A DNA stretch of 64,000 nt, taken from DASWZN01 sp036404435. GTDB taxonomy: Bacteria > Acidobacteriota > Terriglobia > Bryobacterales > Bryobacteraceae. The translations under genes and the position numbers were made by a program. How positions within the stretch are numbered: position 1 is the stretch's first letter; every line of letters starts with the position of its first letter. Positions 49,101 through 59,978 of this stretch are shown here, piece after piece. A model generated the notes under the pieces. That model worked only from the letters and a program-made list of their open reading frames with translations, made no database searches and had not been told where the DNA came from. The stretch covers positions 286,147 through 350,146 of the forward strand of contig DASWZN010000039.1 of assembly GCA_036404435.1 (NCBI GenBank). Direction: 5' to 3'.

Positions 49101-49997
49101 GCCGTTCGATGCCACCTTCCGAATCAGATTGTTGTACGAGTCCGCGATGTACAGATTCCCAGCGGAATCCACCGCCACGCCTAAGGGTTGATTGATCTCG
49201 GCTTGCACGGCCTGACCTCCGTCGCCCCCGTAATTTGCGATGCCGGTTCCGGCGACGGTCGCGATCGTCCCGTTGGCCGCTACCTCGCGGATCAGGGAAT
49301 TGCCCGTATCCGCGATATAGAAGTCGCCAGTGGTATCCACAGCCACACCCTGGGGGTAATTGAGATCAGCCAAGGTTGCCGCCCCGCCGTCGCCGCCGGA
49401 CCCCGCGGTGCCGCTCCCGGCGACCGTGTTAATCGTCCCATTCGCCACCTTGCGAATCACCGAGTTGTACGTGTCCGCAATATAGAGATTGCCCCCGGAA
49501 TCCACCGCTACGCCGAACGGCGCATCGAGCAGCGCCTGCGTGGCCGGCCCCCCGTTACCCGTGAAGCCCCATTTTCCCGTGCCGGCCACCGTCGTGATGA
49601 CGCCACTGGCCACCGTCACTTTGCGAATCACGTTGCTATACGTGTCGGCGATGTAGATATTCCCGCCCGAGTCCACCGCCACGCCTTGCGGGGAGTTGAG
49701 CCGGGCGCTGGTGGCCGGGCCTCCGTCGCCCGAATAGCCCGCTCTTCCGTTGCCAGCCACCGCCGTCAAAGTCCCCGAACCGTCGAGCTTGAACACGAAG
49801 TTGTCCGAGCAGAAATACACATTGCCGGAAGCGTCCACGGCAACCGCAACCGGCGGCGGCAACGTCACGCTCAAAGCCGAGGACGGCGTGATCGGCAGCC
49901 CGCCCCCTCCCGCCACGGTCGAGATCAGGTACTGCTGGGCCCAGAGTGCGCCACTGGCGAACAGCAGCCCCAATCCAGCCCGAAGCCCCTTCTTCAT
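46137..49997 (-). CDS. NHL-repeat secreted protein 4
   Basis: A 1286-residue paralogue from ATG 49997 with GGGGAGGAA upstream. The signal peptide is MKKGLRAGLGLLFASGALWA. Eleven NHL units carry the YSGDGGPAT-like signature with frequent variants (YTGNGGPAT, NYGGDGGQA). The DUF11-like domain contains GWSCLGSSCSRGDALAAG, the paired-cysteine segment found in all four paralogues. An Fn3-like domain and three tail domains with CRVADTR or CRIADTR then end in DVILDINGYFAP. It is the first of three tandem copies read leftwards (4, 3, 2). Confidence 0.9.
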   Translation of the reverse strand: MKKGLRAGLGLLFASGALWAQQYLISTVAGGGGLPITPSSALSVTLPPPVAVAVDASGNVYFCSDNFVFKLDGSGTLTAVAGNGRAGYSGDGGPATSARLNSPQGVAVDSGGNIYIADTYSNVIRKVTVASGVITTVAGTGKWGFTGNGGPATQALLDAPFGVAVDSGGNLYIADTYNSVIRKVANGTINTVAGSGTAGSGGDGGAATLADLNYPQGVAVDTTGDFYIADTGNSLIREVAANGTIATVAGTGIANYGGDGGQAVQAEINQPLGVAVDSAGNLYIADSYNNLIRKVASNGIITTIAGNLSSSYSGDGGPATSAALDLPAGVAVDAAGNVYIADEYNCRIRKVANGTITTVAGAGFWGYAGDGGPATEGELYRPWAVAADGAGNLYIADTYNYVIRKVAPNGTITTVVGTGAYGYTGNGGPATSATLDLCYGLTVDAAGNLYIADTGNNAIRKVTTSGTITTVAGDSIANYGGDGGQATLAQLDGPGGVAVDTAGNLYIADTNNNAVRKVAANGIITTIAGDGYGNAGYSGDGGPANLAELNAPVAVAVDTSGDLFIADAYNYAVRKVASNGTITTVAGIPTIAGYTGDGGSATSATLNLFYGLAVDGAGNLYIGDTDNNVVRKVTNGIITTVAGSGAAGYADDGGAATRAEVELPAGLAVDAAGNVYAAEYLNDAIRMLVPEGTHALLSVTSAVTGGFGAAGAVGTYSVVVSNAAGAGATSGTVTVTETMPAGLALVSMAGTGWSCLGSSCSRGDALAAGSSYPAITVTVNVLAGAPSVVLNQVAVSGGGSPASSAGDVTLIGALALAAPVLVSPANGATGVNAPMLTWDAASGATSYDVYLGTLLAPPLVGNTTATGYSPGALTGGTTYYWQIVARNSAGSAGSPTWSFTTSGTPVTGLEFVPVTPCRVADTRNAAGPFGGPTPAADSTRSFAIPQSACQIPATAQAYSLNVTVVPEGPLGYLSLWPTGQTQPFVSTLNSSGGIVVANAAIVPAGTGGAVSVFVTDATDVILDINGYFATATGASSYSFYAATPCRIADTRNATGQFGGPSMTAGQIRDFPIPLGPCSYPAAVQAYSLNVTVAPQGPLGYLTTWPTGQPQPNVSTLNSDTGKIVANAALVPAGTNESISVYVTDPTDVILDGNGYFAAPGSLGALTFYPVTPCRVADTRGAAGPFGGPTMGAGTMRSFTIPASGCSIPATAAAYSLNVTVVPDGVLFYLTTWPTGSTQPLVSTLNSFDGSVVANAAIVPAGAGGAISVFVTNQTDVILDINGYFAP

Positions 49998-50033
49998 GTG
50001 AGATTCCTCCCCGCGAACCGACTCGGCCCCTCG

Positions 50034-50050
50034 CCTCTACGACGTAGAGG
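50034..50050. other. Small perfect hairpin upstream of NHL gene 4
   Basis: CCTCTAC (50034-50040), GAC loop, GTAGAGG (50044-50050), about 37 bases before the gene 4 start. It lies in the 5' untranslated region of that gene. A degenerate copy of the GGCCTCCGGCC element also lies in this gap at about 50119-50142. Confidence 0.4.
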
Positions 50051-50206
50051 GATATGCGAACAGTTACTTCCTCAATTATGCGCCTCGGCTCTGCGTGGTG
50101 CACGCGTCAACCGACGGCGGGATGGGCCTCCGGCCTGTGCCTGGCTGCCTTCTGCCGATTTGACGTCCCGCGCTGCGCCGTCTTCAGCCGCGCGCGGCCC
50201 GCGGTC

Positions 50207-51472
50207 TTACGGGTACAGCCCGCGCAGTTTGGTGGCTTCCGCGACGCGGCTGATGCCGACCATGTTTGCCGCCACGCGCATTCCCACGCGCCGCTCCCGA
50301 TGCACCTTGTACACCTCGTTGAAGGCCGTCTTCATGACTCGCTCCAGGCGGTTGTAGACGTCCTGTGCATCCCAGAAGAGGTGCTGCTCGTCTTGCACCC
50401 ATTCGAAGTAGGAGACCGTGACGCCGCCGGCATTGCACAGAATGTCCGGAATGATGAAGGCGCCCCGGCCCTCCACAATGGCGTCCGCCTCCGGCGTCAG
50501 AGGACCGTTGGCCGCTTCGGCGATGATCTTCGCCTTCACGGCGGCGGCGTTCCCGCGATCCACGACGTTCTCCAGCGCGGCTGGAATCAGGATGTCGCAA
50601 TCGAGCGCCAGCAGTTCCGCCGGCGTGATCGGTTCGGAGCCCGGAAAGCCCGTCACCACTCCAGTGGCTTCCTTGTGCATCATCAGCTTGGGAATGTCCA
50701 GGCCGTTCTTGTTGTAGACGCAGCCGCGTGAGTCGCTCACGCCGATCACGTAGGCCTGATGGCTGTCGAGCAGTTGCGCCGCAATCGAGCCCGCGTTGCC
50801 GAATCCCTGCACCACCACCCGGGCCCCCTTGATGGGAAGTCCCAGGTGCTCCGCCAGGCTGACCGTCGTGTAGAACACGCCGCGCCCGGTCGCCTCGTTA
50901 CGCCCCAGCGACCCGCCCAGGCAGACCGGTTTCCCCGTGACCACCCCCGGTATCGGGTACCCCTTGGTCATGCTGTAGGTGTCCATGATCCAAGCCATGA
51001 TCTGCGGATTGGTGTAGACGTCGGGGGCTGGAATGTCCTGACCGGGTCCGATCAGAGGAAGGATCGCGCTGGCGTAGCGGCGGGTGATGCGCTCGGTCTC
51101 CCCCATCGAAAGCTCCTTGGGATTGCAGGCCACGCCGCCCTTGCCCCCTCCGAACGGAATGTTGACCACCGCGCACTTCCAGGTCATCCAGGTGGCCAGC
51201 GCTCTGACCTCGTCCACCGTGACGTTCGGGTGGTAGCGAATGCCGCCCTTGGCCGGCCCGCGCACGGTGTTGTGCTGGATTCGATAGCCTTGGAACCGGC
51301 GAATGTGGCCGGTGTCCATGCGGACGGGAAGCGTTACCGCTAGTTCCCGCTCCGGGTACTTGATCATCTGGCGGATGTCCTCGGACAGATCGAGCGCATC
51401 CGCGGCAATGTCGAAATTCTGAAGCGCAAGTACGTAAGGGTTTTCCTGAACCCCCATCTCGGTGGCGATCAT
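50207..51472 (-). CDS. gdhA: Glutamate dehydrogenase (Glu/Leu/Phe/Val family)
   Basis: A 421-residue cytoplasmic enzyme interconverting glutamate and 2-oxoglutarate plus ammonium. The catalytic region has GPAKGGIRYHPNVT and NIPFGGGKGGV (lysines of the substrate pocket), then DIPAPDVYT; the nucleotide fold starts VVVQGFGNAGS. The ATG at 51472 has AAGGGAGG upstream; a longer frame back to 51526 crosses a hairpin (CCACCA/TGGTGG, 51496-51512) and is unlikely. Coenzyme preference cannot be assigned. It lies between NHL gene 4 and the TonB-dependent receptor. Confidence 0.93.
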   Translation of the reverse strand: MIATEMGVQENPYVLALQNFDIAADALDLSEDIRQMIKYPERELAVTLPVRMDTGHIRRFQGYRIQHNTVRGPAKGGIRYHPNVTVDEVRALATWMTWKCAVVNIPFGGGKGGVACNPKELSMGETERITRRYASAILPLIGPGQDIPAPDVYTNPQIMAWIMDTYSMTKGYPIPGVVTGKPVCLGGSLGRNEATGRGVFYTTVSLAEHLGLPIKGARVVVQGFGNAGSIAAQLLDSHQAYVIGVSDSRGCVYNKNGLDIPKLMMHKEATGVVTGFPGSEPITPAELLALDCDILIPAALENVVDRGNAAAVKAKIIAEAANGPLTPEADAIVEGRGAFIIPDILCNAGGVTVSYFEWVQDEQHLFWDAQDVYNRLERVMKTAFNEVYKVHRERRVGMRVAANMVGISRVAEATKLRGLYP

Positions 51473-51495
51473 TGAAATGACCTCCCTTCGTGCAA

Positions 51496-51512
51496 CCACC
51501 ACTTCATGGTGG
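51496..51512 (-). other. Hairpin in the gdhA 5' untranslated region
   Basis: CCACCA, CTTCA loop, TGGTGG form a 6-bp stem 24 bases upstream of the gdhA ATG, just before the ribosome-binding site. It might modulate translation. Function unproven. Confidence 0.3.
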
Positions 51513-51935
51513 TGGTCCATCCACAAGAAGCCTATCCGAACTCCCGGCCGATGGCAAGGGGGCTGCTGGGACCGCCGGCTGACCTTCGTAGTTCGCGCCG
51601 CGCCAGGCGCCGCCCAGGAAGGCCCCCTGGGGTGCAGGCAAAGCGGGGATATCGTTCAGTTTCTCTAAATAGTCCGTTCAGAAAATTCGGTTTGACACAT
51701 CTTGAATCATTCTTCACACTGCTTCCTGGTCCGCTTCCCGCTCCAACGGGCCCGTGAACGTTCGGAGCGGTGTGAGAAACTGCATCAATTGCTGGGGGCG
51801 CTCGTGACGCCGGAAGCCAGCCCCGCCCGCTGCCGCCGGAGTCGGCCGGGATGAAAGTGGAAGAAAAGGGCTTCCACGGGGTGGTCGAATGGATGAAGTA
51901 ACTCTTAAGGTAGCTCTCGTGGGAGGAGGATTGAT
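51513..51935. other. Intergenic region between gdhA and the TonB-dependent receptor
   Basis: About 420 bases without a supported gene. TTGACA at 51692-51697 could be the -35 of a promoter for the receptor, but the -10 17 bases later (CACACT) is poor. A short frame ending GFHGVVEWMK then TAA at 51897-51899 opens from ATG 51851; it is only 16 codons and no homologue is recognised. Confidence 0.4.
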
Positions 51936-54900
51936 ATGTCTCGCTTAGTAACGATTCTTGCGCTGATCCTTTTGGCGGCCTCTGCCGTTTTCGGGCAGGC
52001 CGTCGCCATCGGCAGCGTCAGCGGTACGATCATGGACCCGAGTGGCAGCTCCATTCCGGGAGCGACCGCAAGGATTACGGAGGTGGACAAAGGGATCGTC
52101 CACACCGTCACCTCGAACGCCGACGGCCGCTACGCGTTCTTCGACCTGCCGGTCGGACCCTATCGCCTGGAGGTGCAGGCGAAGGGCTTCAAGGATTACG
52201 TGCAGACCGGCATCGTGCTGCAGGTGGCCGAGAACATCACCCAGAACGTCGCGTTGCAGGTGGGCGCCATGACGGAGACCGTGCAAGTGCACGCCGCCTC
52301 CAGCATGGTGGAAACCAAGGACAGCTCGATCTCCCAGGTCATCTCGCAGCAACCGATCGTGGATCTGCCGCTCAATGGCCGCAATCCCGCCGACTTGCTT
52401 GCCCTTTCGGGACTCGCCATTTCTCAGAACAGTAACGGCAACGCCTCTATGGGGATGACACTGAACGGGGGCGATTTGACGGGCAGCAAGAACATTCAGG
52501 GATCGAGCGGTTCCGGCCAGTATTCGGTTGCCGGCTCGGCGGCCAACGGAGTGAACTTCCTGCTGGACGGCGGCGACAATAACGACGCCTTCAGCAATGT
52601 GAACCTGCCCATACCCTTCCCGGACGCTCTCCAGGAATTCAGCGTGCAGACCGAAGGGCTGCCCGCCCAATACGGGCTGCACCCCGGCGGCGTCGTTAAC
52701 ATCGTGACCAAGTCGGGAACCAATGAACTGCACGGCGATCTTTTCTACTTCCTGCGCAATGGCGATCTCAACGCCCGCCAGGAAGGAACGCTAGTGCGCG
52801 ATACCTTGAAACGCAACCAGTTCGGCGGCACGGTGGGCGACCGGATCATCAAAGACAAGCTGTTCTTCTTCGCCGGCTATCAAGGAACGCGGCAGCGCAG
52901 CGATCCGGCGACCAATATCGCCTACGTCCCCACCCCGGCTGCATTGAAGGGCGACTTCAGCCTGTTAGATGGCGCCACATCGTCCGGCGGCTGCCTCACG
53001 AAGGCGAGACAGCTAAAGGACCCCAGTGGCAAGGCGTATCCCGGCAATCAGATCCCCGTTACCTCATTCGATCCCGCAGGTCTAAAGCTGGCATCCACGT
53101 ACCTCCCGCCTGCCATCAACTCTTGCGGGGAGGCTTTCTTCGGCTACGCCTCCAACAACCCCGACGACCAGATCATCGGCCGCGTCGATTACAACATCAG
53201 TAGCAGCCAGGCCGCCTACTTCCGCTACTTCATTTACGATTTCACGGCCCAGTCGCTATTCGATGGCCATAACGCCCTGACCACTGGAAGTCCCGGCAGC
53301 GAGGACCGTTCGCAAACTGCCACCTTCGGTGACACGTATACATTCAGCGGTTCGACTCTCAACTCCTTCCACGCCACCTTCGACCGGCGCCGCGACAACC
53401 GGTCGTCCGCCGCCAACATGTTCAGCCCGGCCACCCTGGGTGTCAACATGTATCTCAACCAACCGAATTATACGCAGCTCTCCGTCAGCAGCTACTCGGG
53501 AAGCGGATTCAACATTGGCTGCGGCACCTGCGCACTGGCGAATTTTGACATCAACACCTATCAGGTGGCGGACGACTTCCTTTTCGTCCGGGGTAAGCAT
53601 GAGATCGCCGTAGGCTTCGATGGCCGCAAGGATCAGTTCAACTCCTATAACAACCAGCAGTCCAACGGTCAGTTCACTTTCAACGGCAGCGTTACCGGCG
53701 ACGGTTTGGCGGATCTTCTGATCGGCCGCTTCAACGGCTTGACGGACGGTAATGTGATCTCCGATTACCTGCGTCAAACGGTCATGGCCGCTTACGTGCA
53801 AGATGGCTTCCACGTCACGCCCCGCTTCAGCATCAACTTAGGTGTTCGTTGGGAACCCTCCGTGCCGTCCTACGACAAGTACGGGCGCGGCAATCAGTTC
53901 AGTTGGCCTCTCTTCCTCCAGGGCTGGCATAGCTCGTGTGAGCCCAACGCGCCGGCGGGCCTGATCTTCTCCTGCGATACCGCGCAGGACCCATACGGCA
54001 AGGCGTTCACGGCCTCGCATTGGGCCACATTCTCGCCCCGGCTCGGGTTGGTCTTGGATCCCAAAGGGGACGGCAAACAGACCCTCCGCGCGTCGTTCGC
54101 CCTCCTGCACGATACCACCGAGCTCTTCTATCCCGAGCGCTGGACCACGAATTCGCCGTATGTGTCTTCGATTTCCCTGACCAGTGGACAGTTCTCCAAT
54201 CCCTTCTCGAGTTACACGTTGAACGGCGTGACCGGCGACCCGTTCCCGGGAGCCTCGGTCTTCCCCACTCAAGGCGCTTACGTCAGTGTGCCGCCCAACC
54301 TGAAGGTCACTTACATGATGCAGTGGAACCTCAGCTATCAGCGCCAAGTGAAAGATTGGCTCTTGACGGCGAACTACCTGGGCAATGTCAGCAGGCACAT
54401 CTGGGGCTCGACGGACATTAACTATGCGCTCCCCATCGCCGGCGCTAGCACGAGTAATACCAATAACCGGCGGCTCACCTATCTAGACAACGCCACGGCC
54501 GGCAAGTACTATGCCGACATCCAGCAAACCGACGACGGTGCCAACGCCTCGTACAACGCCCTGGCGGTTAGGGCGGAGCACCGCATGGGCAACCACTTCC
54601 AGGTCCTGGCCAACTACACATGGAGCCACTGCATCAGCACGTGGGATTTTGCGGGAGAACTGGCCGGCCCGATTTACATGAATCCTGTCGCCGAATCCAA
54701 CGGAGAGCGGGGCAACTGCGGCTATGACCACCGGCATGTCTTTCACGGCTCCGTGGTGGCCATCAGCCCTGGGTTCGGCCCCGGCGCTGCCAGGCTCGTC
54801 ACCAAGGACTGGCAGATCTCGCCGGTCGTGAGCGTGTTCACCGGCAACCCTATAGAAATCGAAGACGGCAAGGATATTTCCCTGTACGGCCAGAATCTGG

Positions 54901-55238
54901 ACCGCCCCTTGGTTGTCGGCCAGGTAATCCCCGCCCAGCAGACCGTCCAAGAGTGGTTCAACCCGCTCGCCCTTGTATTCGCCCCGGCCGGCACCTTCGG
55001 CAACCTCGCGCGGAACTCCGTCTATGGACCCGGCCAGATCGATTGGGACATGGCCGTGAGCCGGGCATTCCAGCTACGTGAGCGGTGGAAACTCGAGTTC
55101 CGAGCCGACTTCTTCAACATCATGAACCACGGCAACCCGAGCGGTGTGTCGAGCACCGTCAGCAACGGGAACTTCGGCCAAATCACCAGCTTCACCCCTC
55201 CCAGGTTCATCCAGATGGCGATGAAGCTGTACTTCTAA
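51936..55238 (+). CDS. TonB-dependent receptor, Oar-like, with CarboxypepD_reg-like N-terminal domain
   Basis: A 1100-residue outer-membrane protein. The signal peptide (MSRLVTILALILLAASAVFG) is preceded by GGAGGAGGA. A transthyretin-like carboxypeptidase-regulatory domain (about 26-105; GTIMDPSGSSIPGATARI) precedes a plug domain (VVNIVTKSGTNELHGDLFYF near 255), then a 22-strand-type barrel ending PPRFIQMAMKLYF with a terminal aromatic. Such Oar-like receptors are abundant in Acidobacteria and are thought to import polymers, peptides or siderophores. No SusD-like partner, glycoside hydrolase or FecIR-type regulator is adjacent, so the ligand is unknown. Confidence 0.9.
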   Translation: MSRLVTILALILLAASAVFGQAVAIGSVSGTIMDPSGSSIPGATARITEVDKGIVHTVTSNADGRYAFFDLPVGPYRLEVQAKGFKDYVQTGIVLQVAENITQNVALQVGAMTETVQVHAASSMVETKDSSISQVISQQPIVDLPLNGRNPADLLALSGLAISQNSNGNASMGMTLNGGDLTGSKNIQGSSGSGQYSVAGSAANGVNFLLDGGDNNDAFSNVNLPIPFPDALQEFSVQTEGLPAQYGLHPGGVVNIVTKSGTNELHGDLFYFLRNGDLNARQEGTLVRDTLKRNQFGGTVGDRIIKDKLFFFAGYQGTRQRSDPATNIAYVPTPAALKGDFSLLDGATSSGGCLTKARQLKDPSGKAYPGNQIPVTSFDPAGLKLASTYLPPAINSCGEAFFGYASNNPDDQIIGRVDYNISSSQAAYFRYFIYDFTAQSLFDGHNALTTGSPGSEDRSQTATFGDTYTFSGSTLNSFHATFDRRRDNRSSAANMFSPATLGVNMYLNQPNYTQLSVSSYSGSGFNIGCGTCALANFDINTYQVADDFLFVRGKHEIAVGFDGRKDQFNSYNNQQSNGQFTFNGSVTGDGLADLLIGRFNGLTDGNVISDYLRQTVMAAYVQDGFHVTPRFSINLGVRWEPSVPSYDKYGRGNQFSWPLFLQGWHSSCEPNAPAGLIFSCDTAQDPYGKAFTASHWATFSPRLGLVLDPKGDGKQTLRASFALLHDTTELFYPERWTTNSPYVSSISLTSGQFSNPFSSYTLNGVTGDPFPGASVFPTQGAYVSVPPNLKVTYMMQWNLSYQRQVKDWLLTANYLGNVSRHIWGSTDINYALPIAGASTSNTNNRRLTYLDNATAGKYYADIQQTDDGANASYNALAVRAEHRMGNHFQVLANYTWSHCISTWDFAGELAGPIYMNPVAESNGERGNCGYDHRHVFHGSVVAISPGFGPGAARLVTKDWQISPVVSVFTGNPIEIEDGKDISLYGQNLDRPLVVGQVIPAQQTVQEWFNPLALVFAPAGTFGNLARNSVYGPGQIDWDMAVSRAFQLRERWKLEFRADFFNIMNHGNPSGVSSTVSNGNFGQITSFTPPRFIQMAMKLYF

Positions 55239-55244
55239 GCAAAT

Positions 55245-55274
55245 GGGGGCAGGGCTCCGGTTAGCCCTGCCCCC
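55245..55274. terminator. Bidirectional hairpin between the receptor and sdhB
   Basis: GGGGGCAGGGCT (55245-55256) and AGCCCTGCCCCC (55263-55274) are perfect 12-bp arms with a 6-base loop, a very stable hairpin between two convergent genes. AATTT follows on the plus strand but no long T-run. It also resembles the GGACAGGCC palindromic family, so it may be a derived copy acting as terminator. Confidence 0.65.
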
Positions 55275-55322
55275 CAATTTCACCTGTCCGGTCCGATGGT
55301 GTGCTCGCCCCTGTGCCGGCGC

Positions 55323-56098
55323 CTAGGCCGGCGTCTCCACCCGCAGAGGCTTCCCGCGGCGGTTCGTCACCGACGCCGAGATGTAGTCGCGGTGCATGCG
55401 GGCGATGGTTTCGATGCTGATGTTCTTCGGGCACACCGCTTCGCACTGGCCCATGTTGGTGCATTGGCCGAATTGCTCGCGCGTCATCTGCAGAACCATG
55501 CCAATCGCGCGCCGGTCGCGCTCGGCTTGCCCCTGTGGCAGCAGACCGAGGTGAGAGATCTTCGCGGCCGTGAACAGCGCCGCCGAGGCGTTGGGGCACA
55601 TCGCTACGCAGGCCCCGCACCCGATGCAGGCCGCGGCGTCCATGGCCAGGTCGGCCTTCTCCTTGGGAATCGGGATGGCGTTGGCCTCCACCGCGCTGCC
55701 CGTTGAGACGGAGATGTAGCCCCCCGCGGCGATGATCCGGTCGAACGCGCTGCGGTCGACGATCAGGTCCTTGACCACCGGAAATGCCCGCGCGCGCCAC
55801 GGCTCCAGGTAGAGGATGTCTCCATCCTGGAAATGGCGCATGTGGAGCTGGCAGACAGTGGTGCCGCGCTGCGGACCGTGAGCCGCCCCGTTGATCATGA
55901 ACCCGCACATGCCGCAGATGCCTTCGCGGCAGTCGTGGTCGAAGGCTATGGGCTCCTTGCCCTCGGCGATTAGTCCCTCGTTCACCACGTCGAGCATCTC
56001 CAGAAACGACATGTGCTCGCTGATGTCGCGGGCCTCGTAGCGCTCCATGCGGCCCCGCTCGCCCGGGCCCTTCTGCCGCCATACGTGGAGAGTGAGGT

Positions 56099-56102
<4 letters not shown>
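55323..56102 (-). CDS. sdhB: Succinate dehydrogenase iron-sulfur subunit
   Basis: A 259-residue membrane-peripheral electron-transfer subunit of complex II. The [2Fe-2S] ligands are in CREGICGMCG plus the later CQLH cysteine. The [4Fe-4S] and [3Fe-4S] ligands are in CIGCGACVAMCPN and the CTNMGQCEAVCPK motif, in the usual order. The long spacing between the first two motifs (NGAAHGPQRG insertion) is seen in FrdB-like proteins of the Bacillus/Bdellovibrio type. It overlaps sdhA by ATGA. Confidence 0.94.
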
Positions 56103-58012
<1,910 letters not shown>

Positions 58013-58759
58013 TTAGAGCACCTCGCTTCCGACCACGCCGGTCAGCACGGCAATGGGAATGGAAATGAAGCCGATGGCGACGATCCAGGCGAAGATGTGC
58101 GCCGCCCGCTTCAGCATCGGCGTGTAGCGCGGATGGCTGACGCCGACCGACTGGAACATGCTCCAGGCGCCGTGATAGAGGTGCATCGAGAGCAGGATCA
58201 TGGCCACGACGTAGGCGCTCGAAACGGGAAGGTATCGGAAGCCGTGGATGATGTTCTCGTACGTGTAGTACCGCTCTTCCCCGCCCGCGATCATCGGCCC
58301 CTGATAGTGAAGGCCCACGCTTCCCGTGGTGAGATGCAGGAGGTGGAAGACGACGAAAGCGGCGAGGATGGGGCCGCCCCACATCATGGTGCGCGAGGCG
58401 TAGCTGGCCGGCAGGTTGTCCTTCTTGACGTAGCCCACGGGCCGCGCGCGCCGCTTCTGCAGCCAGAGAAGGAACGACGACCAGATGTGCAGGACCGCTA
58501 CCGCGATGAGCGAAGCCTCCACCACCGAGAGCAGGTTCGGGTGCGCATGGAGCACCCGCGTGTAGTAGTTGATGGGATACACGGTCTGGTAGCCGTCGCT
58601 CTCCGCCGGCAGGAAGATCAGGAGGTTTCCGATCAGGTGGCCGATGATGAACAGGACCAGCATCGCCCCGGTCACGGCCATCACGACTTTCTTTCCAATG
58701 TAGGCTTCGAAGAACGCCAGGCGTTTCCGCGGCGTCGTGTCGATCGCGATTGCGCCCAT
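58013..58759 (-). CDS. sdhC: Succinate dehydrogenase cytochrome b subunit (five-helix type)
   Basis: A 248-residue membrane anchor with five predicted helices, of the b558-like single-subunit type found with Bacillus and epsilonproteobacterial enzymes. Conserved histidines suitable for two hemes appear in LFIIGHLIGNLLIF (helix 1), VLHAHPNLLSVVEA, FHLLHLTTG and LLSMHLYHGAWSMF. It is the first gene of the sdhCAB operon; no SdhD is needed in this class. A TATAAT is 21 bases upstream of the ATG. Confidence 0.9.
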   Translation of the reverse strand: MGAIAIDTTPRKRLAFFEAYIGKKVVMAVTGAMLVLFIIGHLIGNLLIFLPAESDGYQTVYPINYYTRVLHAHPNLLSVVEASLIAVAVLHIWSSFLLWLQKRRARPVGYVKKDNLPASYASRTMMWGGPILAAFVVFHLLHLTTGSVGLHYQGPMIAGGEERYYTYENIIHGFRYLPVSSAYVVAMILLSMHLYHGAWSMFQSVGVSHPRYTPMLKRAAHIFAWIVAIGFISIPIAVLTGVVGSEVL

Positions 58760-58779
58760 TCACACTCCCCGGAGGTCCA

Positions 58780-58785
58780 TTATAG
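58780..58785 (-). promoter_or_regulatory. -10 element of the sdhCAB operon
   Basis: A perfect TATAAT on the minus strand, 21 bases upstream of the sdhC ATG at 58759, followed by a GGGGAG ribosome-binding site. No clear -35 was found 16-18 bases further upstream. Confidence 0.4.
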
Positions 58786-58853
58786 GACTTTCCCGAGGGT
58801 GGCTTTAGGGGCTGGGACGGACTCGATATCCGCCTGCGTACGCCCTAGGTGAC

Positions 58854-59978
58854 TTACGGCTTCTCCGGCGGTTTGAACGACACGTCGACGCGGGTGATGG
58901 CCTCCACCGGTTTCCCATCGACCACCGGCGGCTCGAACAGCCAGTCCTTCACACCCCTGGCTGCCATCCGCAGCATCTCCGGTCCCCTGATCACGGTAAG
59001 GTCACGGACGTGGCCGTCGGCGCCGATTCTGACTTCCACGGTAACCGTGCCGCCGACGTCAACACGCCGCGCGAACCGCGGGTAAGGGATGACCGTGTGG
59101 CGCAGGATCTTTAGCGAGGCGACCCTCAGCGGGCCGACAGCCGGTCGAGCGGCGGCCTCAGCGGGAACCATGACGGCCGGAGCCGGAGCGCGCTCCACCG
59201 CGGTAGCGGGCGCAGCAGGCCTGGGTGTAGCGGGCGCGGCGGGCTTGGGCGCGACAGTCGGAGGCGCGGGCAGTTGTCCGGACAGCGGTTCGAATATGCC
59301 GGGCGCCGGCCTCCCTTCCGCTTCGATCGCCGGCGGTTCGGACACGTTGGGCATGCTCGCGGAATGAGGAGCCGAGGTCGGCGGCGCGAAGAGGCGCGGA
59401 TTGCTGGACGAAGGCGCCAACGACATGTCGTTTAGCGGGATGGGCCGCTGCCCGGCCACATCCACTCCCACCGGCGGCACCTTCAGTCCCCGAGAGCCGA
59501 CAGGCCCGACGGATTCGATGGCATCGGCAGTGCCTTCCGAGCTGACCCTGAGCTGCAGCGTCACATGTTCGGTCACAGGCTCGTAGATCAGGGCTCCGGC
59601 GCGGAACACGGGCAAGGACAGGTCGACATCTTCCATCCGGTTGCCATCCGCGATGGAAAGAACCGCGCGGCTGGCCGTCCTAACGGCTTCCGAATCGGCA
59701 TTCCAAGTCAGCAGCAACTTGCCGGCCTTGGGCCGGGCCGAGAAGCCGAGCGGTTGAGTTCGCCCGGATGCCGCGGCAGTACCCCGAAACTGTGAATGCC
59801 CTGGAAAGTGTGGGTAGATAGATACCCCTGCCGTTCCGACTACCAAGCATGTGAGCCAAAGCCATAGATGGCGGCTGCGGCGTGGCGGGGCGGCTGATTC
59901 CGGGACGCTGGCGGGCGGGGAGGGTGCCACCGCGGCCGGGCTTGAATCGACGTCTGCCGGCGGTTCGATTACTGGCAT
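58854..59978 (-). CDS. TonB-family protein with long Pro/Ala-rich linker
   Basis: A 374-residue protein from ATG 59978, with AAGGAG nine bases upstream; the frame continues further but without coding character. The first ~40 residues are cytoplasmic and Pro-rich, followed by one membrane helix (HLWLWLTCLVVGTAGVSIYP). A strand-rich domain carries GFSARPKAGKLLLTWNADS and a low-complexity stretch holds APATPRPAAPATAVERAPAP. The C-terminal TonB domain carries YPRFARRVDVGGTVTVEVRIG and GVKDWLFEPPVVDGKPVEA. This TonB domain is similar in layout to that of the protein at 284-1039. Partner unknown. Confidence 0.75.
   Translation of the reverse strand: MPVIEPPADVDSSPAAVAPSPPASVPESAAPPRRSRHLWLWLTCLVVGTAGVSIYPHFPGHSQFRGTAAASGRTQPLGFSARPKAGKLLLTWNADSEAVRTASRAVLSIADGNRMEDVDLSLPVFRAGALIYEPVTEHVTLQLRVSSEGTADAIESVGPVGSRGLKVPPVGVDVAGQRPIPLNDMSLAPSSSNPRLFAPPTSAPHSASMPNVSEPPAIEAEGRPAPGIFEPLSGQLPAPPTVAPKPAAPATPRPAAPATAVERAPAPAVMVPAEAAARPAVGPLRVASLKILRHTVIPYPRFARRVDVGGTVTVEVRIGADGHVRDLTVIRGPEMLRMAARGVKDWLFEPPVVDGKPVEAITRVDVSFKPPEKP

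Noticed and set aside
22499..49997. CRISPR-like periodicity
   Set aside because: The period is about 165-180 bases, in frame, and the repeats are the NHL protein units, not 25-40-bp repeats with unique spacers.
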